Shown in pieces: positions 16,783 to 24,292 of a stretch of 49,768 nt of DNA. A program made the translations under genes and the position numbers. Source of the stretch: Bacteroidaceae bacterium (lineage in GTDB: Bacteria; Bacteroidota; Bacteroidia; Bacteroidales; Bacteroidaceae). The stretch spans positions 1 through 49,768 of the forward strand of contig JAKSJB010000015.1 of assembly GCA_024398475.1 (NCBI GenBank), given 5' to 3'. Position 1 is the stretch's first letter. Each line of letters opens with the position of its first letter. Under the pieces are notes generated by a model that had not been told where the DNA came from, made no database searches, and saw only the letters and a list, made by a program, of their open reading frames with translations.

Positions 16783-17622
16783 CTAAAGAATCACCACATT
16801 CACGCCTGCATTAATAAGGATTTCAGGTCTATATTCAAAGTGCATCGTATCGTAATGATACCAATGTCCTCCCCAAATAAATCCGTACTTTTCAAAAATA
16901 GTAATAATATCCTTAGGAATGCGATTGGCATACTTTAATGTGTCCGTTTCTGATGCTTTTGGATTTTTCCATAACCAATAATCCGAATACTTAGTATTGA
17001 TATCAACAGAAATACCATAGCTATGAGCACTAAGGCGATTATTTGTGCCACGTACCATTCTCCAATTAAATGAAGACGAGTTCTTCAAATACTTTATCAA
17101 ATCAGTTTTTTGGGACAACTCTTTTGCCACTGCTTTCAACTGTTTGTCAATACTGTTTACGGTAGTAATCGGAAGTTTCTGACCAAACCAATCAATACGA
17201 ACCAATTTATTTGAAACAGTTTGTTTAGTATTTCCATATACTTTCCGAAAGAACTCTTCACAACGGCACCGCCCCCCATCTGCCAAATATGTAGGAATAT
17301 CTTCTCTGTCATATTTAATAGAGAACATATCTTCAATATCTGCATTATCCATTTTAGAAGCGCAATCCTTCTCAAGATTATCATCATAGATGATGGAACT
17401 ACTATCAGCAAATATTATCCTATTGTCTGCATAGCGTAGATTCAATTGAGGATACGCTTTTATTAGCACCTGTGCTCCGTCAGGGATATCGACTTTCGTT
17501 TCTTGTATCGAATCCGTGGTGATTTCATTACGATTAACCTGCTTTGGAATGTCGGAGGAGCACCCCAACAAACAGGTTATAATCATCAAATGCGGAATCG
17601 AGATTATCGCCATTCTTAACAT
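16783..17622 (-). CDS. M15-family peptidase lipoprotein (D-Ala-D-Ala carboxypeptidase type)
   Basis: This exported 279-residue lipoprotein (lipobox LLGC, Cys21) carries the M15 zinc peptidase pattern. H200 and D207 lie in SAHSYGISVDIN, and the C-terminal GHWYHYDTMHFE supplies a further metal histidine (H261) and the catalytic region. M15 enzymes cut D-alanyl peptide bonds in peptidoglycan stems or cross-links. The N-terminal 120 residues have no recognisable domain. It is the last gene of the leftward AT-rich cluster, 38 nt after the unknown gene, and may share its promoter. Its link to the SPFH genes is by position only. Confidence 0.85.
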   Translation of the reverse strand: MLRMAIISIPHLMIITCLLGCSSDIPKQVNRNEITTDSIQETKVDIPDGAQVLIKAYPQLNLRYADNRIIFADSSSIIYDDNLEKDCASKMDNADIEDMFSIKYDREDIPTYLADGGRCRCEEFFRKVYGNTKQTVSNKLVRIDWFGQKLPITTVNSIDKQLKAVAKELSQKTDLIKYLKNSSSFNWRMVRGTNNRLSAHSYGISVDINTKYSDYWLWKNPKASETDTLKYANRIPKDIITIFEKYGFIWGGHWYHYDTMHFEYRPEILINAGVNVVIL

Positions 17623-17660
17623 TGTTTATCTAATCAAAACTTATGAAAAGCATTTTCTCT

Positions 17661-18173
17661 TTAATAATTGAAAGGCAATAATAAGGGTTTACTTATTGTT
17701 AATTTCAGGTTTGGTTCTATGATATAACCCTTAAAAATCGATTTACTGTTCTCCTTTTTAAGTAATTGTTCGCCATAGCTAAAATATTTTTCGCACTCTT
17801 GTTTGTTTGACTTGTTTCCTGGATAACAGAGTGCAATGTATATGCATGGTATACCATTGGTAAAAGCAATGCGAGATGCTATCTTTTTTCCTACCTGATC
17901 AGCTCGTGTATTATCGATTTCAATGATTATCAAAAAATACGGTTCTTCGTCAGAGTTAAAAGCTTTTCCATAAATATCAATTCTGTCCCTCAATCCAGTT
18001 TTAAACATTTTATGTTCTTTTCCATCCCATTTCACATTAGGGAACGCATTAATCAAATTACCACGCAGAGCATTTTGAAAATTAATAATTGCGCCACAAC
18101 TATATCCATTTAATATCTGAGATAAATTTATTTTTTGGAAAAAGATATCCAATTGTTTAGCAGTATTTACCAT
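17661..18173 (-). CDS. Protein of unknown function, weakly nuclease-like
   Basis: The 170-residue protein has no signal peptide or membrane helix, so it is probably cytosolic. I do not recognise the family. A stretch RDRIDIYG followed about 15 residues later by FLIIIEID and RADQVGKK has the hydrophobic-strand spacing of PD-(D/E)xK nuclease cores. However, the expected Lys after the Glu is Asp here, so activity is doubtful. It lies 16 nt after the zinc-ribbon gene in the same operon. An alternative is a binding or adaptor protein. Confidence 0.55.
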   Translation of the reverse strand: MVNTAKQLDIFFQKINLSQILNGYSCGAIINFQNALRGNLINAFPNVKWDGKEHKMFKTGLRDRIDIYGKAFNSDEEPYFLIIIEIDNTRADQVGKKIASRIAFTNGIPCIYIALCYPGNKSNKQECEKYFSYGEQLLKKENSKSIFKGYIIEPNLKLTISKPLLLPFNY

Positions 18174-18189
18174 AGTATCTTAATTTTAG

Positions 18190-19686
18190 TTATTTATTTG
18201 ATTCCAATTTTTTGATTAATTCGATGTTCTTTATTTCAATATCTGACAACATATTTGAGACATCAGTATGTTCCCCAACATACCAATACCGATGTTCAAA
18301 GTACTCCCTCAGTTCTTTATCCTTAAAAATATACCCATGCCTTGCATAGATTTCATTGCGAATAAATCTAAGAGTTTCTTTGTCATATTGAGCAATTTCC
18401 TCCTCTTTCAACAATCTATTGCTGGCTTCCGGATAATTTCCTTCATCGGTTTCTTCGGTTGCGTTACCTTCTGCTGTGTTATTAGTATCCATATCGTCAG
18501 AATTTGAAGAATAGTCATCTTTTTCTAAAGAACCATTATCCTCATACGCTGAAGTTATTCTAAAACTAACAGCCTCTGCTGCTGAATCATCCACAGAAAA
18601 ACGAATAGTCCCCTTTTTACCTGAATTTAATTTCACAAGAGCTACACATTCGCTAGAATCGTATCCTCCAGAATTTGCAGATACCTTATCCAGAATATTT
18701 CCATCTTGGTCAAGATACTCTATACCAAAGCCTACCTGAACATAGGCAACGGGACCCACTTCGCTGAATGAGAATAATTCTCGTCCTTCAAGTTCAAAAG
18801 GTAATTTTTCATCTGTTCTTTCTATTTCTACGGTGATAATTTTTGTACCCATTTTATCGGTAACTTTATACTTTTTGTCAACCACAGTAAAGCAGCCATC
18901 CATATCACCCGAAATCTCAGTTTCTACAGGTTCTAAAATCATATCTAATTCATTAGATTCACTCTCAGTTGTTGAACTATTGCATACGAGTGGTATAATT
19001 ATTCCTAATGATGATATTATCAATGAAATGATAAGTGCAACAATAACCGTTGTTTTTCGTGATTTATTTTCCTTTGAAATCATCTTTTCACACTGCATTG
19101 CAAGTAACATCACATCCTTATCATCACTAAAAAGGAATTTTGCTTTATCCACACATTCTGATAGTTTACAACGATAGGCACTTTTCAATTTTCCATCGAC
19201 CTCTTGCATTGGAACTTTATTCTTTAAAAAAAACATAAGTTCCATTAAATCGTCCTTTGTATTAGGTATCGGAAAGTTATTTAATATATCTGCACGAGGA
19301 CTAGAACCAGTAAATGTATTTACCATTCCCATGTAAGAGGATGTCGCATTCAAATCTTCACTTAGTTTTGCAATAGAATTGTTGGCTTTTACTCCTGAAA
19401 AGACATGACCACATTCTGGACATTTGCCCATCATTCCATCAATAATAGCCCCACAATTAGGACATTTAAGAATTTTACCCACTTTTTCTGATGCTTGCTT
19501 ATTCGCAATTAATTCTTGTTGTTGGCGATGCATTTTATCCAAACGTCCATTTACGATTAATGCCAATTCATTTAAATCTACACCTTCCTGCTGAGCTTTT
19601 CGAAATAATATAGATTGTTCATGTTCATTTATTACACCATCAGCAATTGCCGCTTCAATTAATTCTTCTAATTCTTTTGAATACAT
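18190..19686 (-). CDS. Zinc-ribbon membrane protein with C-terminal YARHG domain
   Basis: This 498-residue protein is built from recognisable parts. An N-terminal helical domain (1-60, ADGVINEHEQSILFRKAQQEGV) resembles a SHOCT/TerB-like module. A zinc ribbon has Cys75, Cys78, Cys89 and Cys92 (CPNCG and CPECG). One transmembrane helix covers about 213-235. An outer segment with beta-rich sequence follows, then an acidic Asn/Glu-rich linker. It ends in a YARHG domain (EIYARHGYIFKDKELREYF), which is usually extracellular. The layout implies cytosolic zinc ribbon and exported YARHG. Its position beside the SPFH gene recalls the YdjGHI complex of Bacillus, where a zinc-ribbon membrane protein works with an SPFH protein. 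Confidence 0.8.
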   Translation of the reverse strand: MYSKELEELIEAAIADGVINEHEQSILFRKAQQEGVDLNELALIVNGRLDKMHRQQQELIANKQASEKVGKILKCPNCGAIIDGMMGKCPECGHVFSGVKANNSIAKLSEDLNATSSYMGMVNTFTGSSPRADILNNFPIPNTKDDLMELMFFLKNKVPMQEVDGKLKSAYRCKLSECVDKAKFLFSDDKDVMLLAMQCEKMISKENKSRKTTVIVALIISLIISSLGIIIPLVCNSSTTESESNELDMILEPVETEISGDMDGCFTVVDKKYKVTDKMGTKIITVEIERTDEKLPFELEGRELFSFSEVGPVAYVQVGFGIEYLDQDGNILDKVSANSGGYDSSECVALVKLNSGKKGTIRFSVDDSAAEAVSFRITSAYEDNGSLEKDDYSSNSDDMDTNNTAEGNATEETDEGNYPEASNRLLKEEEIAQYDKETLRFIRNEIYARHGYIFKDKELREYFEHRYWYVGEHTDVSNMLSDIEIKNIELIKKLESNK

Positions 19687-19698
19687 AATAATAAAAAT

Positions 19699-20058
19699 TT
19701 AGATGTTAGTTATCTTTTGCATTTTATAAAAAATAGCAAGGAAGGAAATCAATATCAATCCATTTACTATAGCATAATATGGCATTTTAATGCCGAAGCC
19801 TGCAAAGCAAAATTGACTGATTGCGAACAATACAAAAAACAATGCAGATAGGATTCGGATGTTGATACCTAATTTATTTGTTCGATATTTCAAGCCAACA
19901 GTAGGTATTAACGTTGAGCCGAAACACACAAATGCCCCTATTCCACAAATGACAGAGTTATTGTCAGGCAATGCGACATCATAGACAAAATATGCCAATA
20001 ATGTACTTGCCATGATACTTAATATCAGAAGTACTACATTTGCTTTCATATTATTCAA
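19699..20058 (-). CDS. Small polytopic membrane protein
   Basis: The 119-residue protein has about four hydrophobic segments (VVLLILSIMASTLLAYFV; VICGIGAFVCFGSTLI; ILSALFFVLFAISQFCF; AIVNGLILISFLAIFY) and so is an integral inner-membrane protein. I recognise no family. It may start at 20058 (overlapping the stop of the upstream GYF gene by 4 nt) or at 20049. The overlap shows translational coupling with the GYF gene, and the zinc-ribbon gene follows 12 nt later. Confidence 0.65.
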   Translation of the reverse strand: MNNMKANVVLLILSIMASTLLAYFVYDVALPDNNSVICGIGAFVCFGSTLIPTVGLKYRTNKLGINIRILSALFFVLFAISQFCFAGFGIKMPYYAIVNGLILISFLAIFYKMQKITNI

Positions 20059-20405
20059 ATATTAGGTAGTGGCGGTGGAGTCAACGCGATTATCCTCAAA
20101 GCATTAGGTACCTGTTCTATAGGTTTCCAACAAGTCATGCCTGGCATCCACACCAATGTGGAACAATCAATTTTCTTGTCTGCTGCCAATTTAGCAAAAT
20201 CCTTCTCATCAAGTGGACCGATAGTTTGATTATTTATACCTACATAGATTGAAAAGGGGGTTGTTGACATCATATTGGATGGCGCTCCTGGCACATACAT
20301 GATTTTCATGGTTTCGTTCATCATACCAATCATTTGCTGTGCCATAGCCATTCCCATGCCAAACTCAATAAGTCTGTCAATGGAATAAAAACTGTTTTCG
20401 TTCAT
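20055..20405 (-). CDS. GYF_2-domain protein with Met-rich N-terminus
   Basis: The 116-residue protein has a Met-rich amphipathic N-terminal stretch (MGMAMAQQMIGMMNETMKIM). A GYF_2 (DUF4339) domain covers about residues 50-105, with YVGINNQTIGPL, TLVWMPGMTCW and related landmarks. It ends in a short proline-rich tail LTPPPLPNI. GYF-type domains bind proline-rich peptides, so it may pair with the proline-rich tail of the upstream SPFH protein. That protein carries the same domain and the same kind of Met-rich segment. The gene lies 33 nt downstream of the SPFH gene. Confidence 0.8.
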   Translation of the reverse strand: MNENSFYSIDRLIEFGMGMAMAQQMIGMMNETMKIMYVPGAPSNMMSTTPFSIYVGINNQTIGPLDEKDFAKLAADKKIDCSTLVWMPGMTCWKPIEQVPNALRIIALTPPPLPNI

Positions 20406-20438
20406 AAGTATTAATGTTTGGGTAATGTTCGTAATCTA

Positions 20439-21815
20439 TCACGGTGTAGGAGGGGTTGGCATTCCACCAGGTACTGGAGGTGGTGCTGGCGCAGCAAAGA
20501 GTGATGCGAGTTCCTGAACATTTCCTGCAAATTCCCATTGTGGCATACCCTGTTTCCATACATAGGTCTGTGGGGTGAGTACTCCTGTTTGTACCATCTG
20601 CTGCAATTGCTGCATATTGAACGGTCCTGATTGCTGACCATTGGCTGAAACCATATATTGTATTTCCGGCATCGGTGGAGGAGTATTCATTGCATTTTGC
20701 ATCTGCTGCCCCATATTGTTCATCATTCCTGCCATTTGTTGACCCATTGCGCCACCCATCATCATACCTGTCATCATTCCGGCAGGATTCATTCCTCCTT
20801 GATTTCCTCCACCAAGATTGATAGTTCCCATTTTACCAAGACTTTGAGCACCAGTCTTGAGTACATCAGCCTGCAATCCTGCTGTATATGCACCCATATT
20901 CAGTTGCTGAGTTTGTAAATGCTGGGCATACTGACCTTCCTCACGTTGTATCCGCATAGTATCCTTCATGTTTTCAGTATTGAGAGCCTGAACGTCCTGC
21001 AGATTCTTAATATTGAGGTTTGCCTGAGCCTGCATAGTTCTTGCCGTAATATCTGCCGTAAGTCCCTTAACTCTTGCGTATGCATCAGAATCCTTATCTA
21101 TCTCAATTGCATTAATATCAATATGCTTCATGCTGACTCCATATTCGTCAAGACGGTCTTTCAATCTTGTTTCCAGCAATTCGCTTATTTCATCAATCTT
21201 ACGTTCCATCAGAACAATCGGCATTCCTAAATCAGATGGAACATTTGTTACGATACCTTTGATCTTGCGCATCATAACATCCTTTATCTGTTTCTTGAAC
21301 GCTTCCAAGTCAAAATCAATCAATCGGTTGAGTTTGATGAAACTCCTGTAATCTTCCAATGCAAACGTGATTGCACCACGAACTGCAACTGGTACGGGGA
21401 AGTCTGGAAGACGGGGATCAACTACATCAAAATACGGTATTGCAAACTTGACTTGATTATTGCCTTGAAGATTGATGAAATATACTTCTGCCTGGAATGG
21501 AGATTCACCTCCAAATGCGAGTCCTACAATACTTGCGAGTATTGGAAAGTTTGCTGTCTTAATTGTGTCGTCATAAGGTCCGACAATGAAATCCTGAACA
21601 GCACCATCTTTTTGCTTATATACAAAAACTGCTACTTCACCATCCTTTACACGCAAACTGCTACCGTAACGGATTGAATTTTCACGGCTGGTGGTGTTTG
21701 CATCCTGTCCTGCCGGTCTCCATTTCCAAACCAGATATTCAGGTTCATCGCAGCGAATGACATTCATTATTCCACCACTTTTACCTTTGGCTGTACCTAA
21801 ACCGAATAGTCCCAT
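20439..21815 (-). CDS. SPFH-domain (virion core/YdjI-like) protein with C-terminal GYF_2 domain
   Basis: This 458-residue protein begins with MGLFGLG and a zone typical of the SPFH 'virion core' subgroup (VIRCDEPEYLVWKWRPAG). The SPFH/band-7 fold covers about residues 1-270, including DEYGVSMKHIDINAIEIDKD. A helical region, a Gly/Met-rich segment (about 330-385), a GYF_2 domain (about 390-440, YMVSANGQQSGPF and TYVWKQGMPQWEF) and a Pro-rich tail (APAPPPVPGG) follow. SPFH proteins form oligomeric rings or scaffolds on membranes. The Bacillus relative YdjI works with PspA and YdjG in membrane stress. No transmembrane helix is seen, so membrane association would need partners. It is the first gene of the cluster; a candidate structured RNA lies 65-390 nt upstream. 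Confidence 0.85.
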   Translation of the reverse strand: MGLFGLGTAKGKSGGIMNVIRCDEPEYLVWKWRPAGQDANTTSRENSIRYGSSLRVKDGEVAVFVYKQKDGAVQDFIVGPYDDTIKTANFPILASIVGLAFGGESPFQAEVYFINLQGNNQVKFAIPYFDVVDPRLPDFPVPVAVRGAITFALEDYRSFIKLNRLIDFDLEAFKKQIKDVMMRKIKGIVTNVPSDLGMPIVLMERKIDEISELLETRLKDRLDEYGVSMKHIDINAIEIDKDSDAYARVKGLTADITARTMQAQANLNIKNLQDVQALNTENMKDTMRIQREEGQYAQHLQTQQLNMGAYTAGLQADVLKTGAQSLGKMGTINLGGGNQGGMNPAGMMTGMMMGGAMGQQMAGMMNNMGQQMQNAMNTPPPMPEIQYMVSANGQQSGPFNMQQLQQMVQTGVLTPQTYVWKQGMPQWEFAGNVQELASLFAAPAPPPVPGGMPTPPTP

Positions 21816-21885
21816 ATAGTAATAAATTCGCCAAAGACTCTCAATAGGCTTTGATTAAGTACGTTGATTAAGGCACAAAAGAAAA

Positions 21886-22206
21886 AAGCGTGAGAGTCCG
21901 TACCGTTACTCGTCCCGCTACCTGAGGCCTTCGCATTGCCCAATCACGACTGAACGAGCAACGCAGAAGCCCACGCTAAATATGTAACACTACTATACAA
22001 AATACATACTAGTGACAAAACACTATATGTAATCAAGCATAGATGTGACTGTACATATTCACCATAGACATCTACTGTTGCATTTGTTCTCGGCGTGATT
22101 TAGGAGTTTGCGAAGTTCCAGATAGCCAAGAGACAAAGCGTAAGTAAACGCCTTCTCTAATTATGTCTGTCCATCCTCTCAAACCCGTTCGGGCTTCTGA
22201 ATGAAC
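21886..22206 (-). ncRNA. Candidate structured non-coding RNA or long leader, about 320 nt
   Basis: A well-matched promoter (22242-22211, minus strand) would start transcription near 22206. A GC-rich fold near the 3' end (about 21886-21977, minus strand) closes with AGCGTGGG and CTCTCACGCT and contains nested hairpins (GCGTTGCTC with GGGCAATGC; GGCTTC with GAAGGCC). It is followed directly by TTTTTTC. The 5' part also has hairpins (AAGCCC-GAAC-GGGTTT; CTTGGC with GCCGAG). The structured pieces are more conserved-looking than any reading frame. I could not match it with confidence to 6S, tmRNA, RNase P or SRP RNA. It could instead be an attenuating leader of the SPFH operon. Confidence 0.5.
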
Positions 22207-22210
22207 GTTG

Positions 22211-22242
22211 CAAAGATATACAAAAGAAATGAAAGTGCCAAA
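22211..22242 (-). promoter_or_regulatory. Promoter of the candidate ncRNA / SPFH operon
   Basis: On the minus strand TTTG (22242-22239) and TATCTTTG (22218-22211) are 20 nt apart, an excellent match to the Bacteroidetes consensus. Confidence 0.75.
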
Positions 22243-22290
22243 CAATAATTCAAAAAATTGAACTGTGATTTGAGATTTGAGAGAGAATAA

Positions 22291-22323
22291 AAGGCTATAG
22301 AGTTTCGGACTTTCAGCCCTTTT
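22291..22323 (-). repeat. AAGGGCTGAAAGTCCGAAACT repeat, copy 1
   Basis: A stretch of about 29 bp on the minus strand matches the plus strand at 30218-30247 with one difference. It lies about 50 nt upstream of the ncRNA promoter. Confidence 0.75.
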
Positions 22324-22617
22324 GGATATTTTTGTCATGAATTATTAAAAACACTACACACTCTACATCGGATTGTTTGTAATGTCGATGAATAATGGGC
22401 TTGGGGTGGGTGTAGTGTTTAGAGTAATAGTTCCGATTGATAAAGGGGTTAAAATGAGTGTAGGTACAACTTCTGCCTATATCTTCGGGATCTCCCATGA
22501 ATAAAGGGATTCGGCGGCCTGGTGTAGGTAGTGTAGGTAATTTTGCAATTGTTTCCACGTTCGGGAAATGTAGTTTCTCCGTGCAGAAACTGTATTTTCA
22601 TCATTGAAAAACATTAG
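22324..22617. other. Intergenic between ncRNA promoter and IS element
   Basis: It holds an inverted repeat AACACTACAC/GTGTAGTGTT (about 22349-22359 and 22410-22420) and a hairpin AGTTTCT-6 nt-AGAAACT (22572-22591). Open frames here lack convincing protein features. It may be the remains of a mobile element. Confidence 0.4.
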
Positions 22618-23928
22618 TGTCCCGTAAAATCTGGACGAAGTTAAATTTAATCAAATAATCCCTCAAAGAGGGGATAATCGAGTTCTTTGACATCGTTGAA
22701 ATTGGTCTTTTCGAAGAGTTCTCTCAGTGGAGTTTTATCTGTGAGTGAGATGCTCAAAATCTGCAGGACTTCATAGGTTGACCGCTTCAGTTTCATGTCG
22801 TGTTGAACGATGGCAACAAGGCAGTATGTTATGATTGCTGAGCAAATTTGTATTCTGACAGCATTCTCTGTAGTACCCCAGAATTTCTTAATCTTGAGGT
22901 GCTGCTTGAGCCACTTGAAGAACAACTCTATCTGCCAGCGATTCTTGTAGAGATTGGCAATCTCGAGAGAAGTAAGATGGAATGCATTCGTCAAAAATGC
23001 GAAGTCTCTATCTTGCTCGTCATCGTGAAATCTTACAAGTCGCAGCTTCTCAGGATACTTCTTCTGGGTGTTCACATCTGTGAGTTCAATAACGGAATCA
23101 GTAAGTACATTCTTAGGCAGTCTGCGTTTCCATTTCGTGCACTTGTACTGTAAGTTCTTCTTCGCTCGAACCACGAAGTATGATTCATTCAGCCGAATTT
23201 TGTAGAGTTCCTTGAATGCATTGTAACCACGGTCGAATACGTAGTAAGAGCCTGATTCATAAGGAATCTCCTTCATTGCCTTTGAATCGTGTACCGATGC
23301 AGTCGTGATATGAAAGAAGGCCGGAACCTGAGATTCCAAGTCGTAAAGGACATGCGCCTTAACGCCTCCTTTCTTCTTGCGGAACTTTGCCCACCAGAAC
23401 ACGGACAAGCAGAGCGGAATCGTTGTTGAATCAAATGCATAAACGTTTCCCTTCAACTTGAAGATGTCGGTTGCTCGTTTCTTGCGAGCCTGTTCCATCA
23501 TGAAGAAGGCAAAGTCTTCAAAGATCCTGTAGTCACGATTCTGATTCGCTGTGGCAAATGTCGTTTTCGCTATTGGATTACGCCCCATGCCAAGGTGGTA
23601 ACACTTGGATTGGTGAGCCTCCAATGCAACGACAACATCACGCAGACTCTCACGATTACAGAGTTGTCCGAACATGAGTGCCATGAGCTGATTCCAGCAG
23701 GTGAAGCTCTTGACATAACGGTTCCCTCCATACTTGTCTACAAGATGGCGAAACTTGTTATTGTCGAGAAATTCTATCAATTGAGCGAAAACGTATTTAT
23801 CTTTGTTCATTTGCAAATCCTATTATGGACTGCAAAATTACAAAATCAAATCGTCGCACTTGAAAGATTGCTTCTAATAGATTATGTTTCAACTATTTCA
23901 AAGATCGTTTGTCCACTTTTACGGAACA
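22618..23928 (-). mobile_element. IS4-type insertion sequence, about 1311 bp
   Basis: Imperfect terminal inverted repeats bound a single transposase gene. The left end reads TGTCCCGTAAAATCTGGAC (22618 onwards) and the right end, read inwards, TGTTCCGTAAAAGTGGAC (23928 back). The flanks show no clear target duplication. Confidence 0.8.
22647..23816 (-). CDS. IS4-family transposase
   Basis: This 389-residue DDE transposase has an N-terminal DUF4372-type region (YVFAQLIEFLDNNKFRHLV). The catalytic triad is in YAFDSTTIPL (first Asp), YYVFDRGYNAF (second Asp) and NRWQIELFFKWLKQHL (Glu, with the Y/R...E...K signature of IS4). The frame is intact with no premature stop, so the element may be active. 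It occupies the minus strand within terminal repeats at 22618 and 23928. A length of about 390 aa is usual for this group. Confidence 0.95.
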   Translation of the reverse strand: MQMNKDKYVFAQLIEFLDNNKFRHLVDKYGGNRYVKSFTCWNQLMALMFGQLCNRESLRDVVVALEAHQSKCYHLGMGRNPIAKTTFATANQNRDYRIFEDFAFFMMEQARKKRATDIFKLKGNVYAFDSTTIPLCLSVFWWAKFRKKKGGVKAHVLYDLESQVPAFFHITTASVHDSKAMKEIPYESGSYYVFDRGYNAFKELYKIRLNESYFVVRAKKNLQYKCTKWKRRLPKNVLTDSVIELTDVNTQKKYPEKLRLVRFHDDEQDRDFAFLTNAFHLTSLEIANLYKNRWQIELFFKWLKQHLKIKKFWGTTENAVRIQICSAIITYCLVAIVQHDMKLKRSTYEVLQILSISLTDKTPLRELFEKTNFNDVKELDYPLFEGLFD

Positions 23929-24243
23929 GTAGTGATTGGAAAACAAAAAACACATCAATAATTCAGGAGAAGCAGAGGTCTTGTAGAGGTACAGCAGAGG
24001 AATAGCAGAAATTATACTGAGGCGTTACTGACTCACAACTGACTTATAACTGACCTGTTACTGACTTTCCATACAGATTTGGCAGACCTGAGGATTTTTC
24101 GGGATAGACCGGATACAGGCCTGATTTATGACAAAGTAGGATAAAATTGCAGTACAGGCGGTTTGGCAGCTAGAAAAAGTCGGGCAGAAGGTGTTTTATC
24201 GCAATTTTCGGACACTTTCCATGAAGAAATTTCACAATATCAA
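23929..24243. other. Intergenic with short ACTGAC repeats
   Basis: At 24023-24067 four ACTGAC units recur about every 10-15 bp (TTACTGACT, AACTGACTT, AACTGACCT, TTACTGACT). GCAGAGG-type units precede them. I see no gene. Confidence 0.45.
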
Positions 24244-24273
24244 TTGTCAACCCAAAAATTTTCATTATCTTTG
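24244..24273 (+). promoter_or_regulatory. Promoter of the 5'-nucleotidase gene
   Basis: TTG (24244-24246) and TATCTTTG (24266-24273) are 19 nt apart. The ATG lies 20 nt downstream of the -7 element. Confidence 0.65.
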
Positions 24274-24292
24274 CCACCAAATATAAATTTAA

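Noticed and set aside
22072..22338. 88-aa minus-strand reading frame with GVYLRFVSWLSGTSQTPKS
   Set aside because: It runs through the promoter and 5' part of the candidate structured RNA. Its start lies upstream of the predicted transcription start. It looks like a spurious call on an RNA gene.
22313..22558. 81-aa minus-strand reading frame (LPTLPTPGRRIPLFMGD)
   Set aside because: It lies over an inverted repeat next to the IS element and has no domain or signal I can recognise. It could be a relic, but I cannot support it as a gene.
22605..23940. A target-site duplication around the IS element
   Set aside because: The flanking bases (CATTAG on the left, GTAGTG on the right) do not match as a direct repeat of the expected length.
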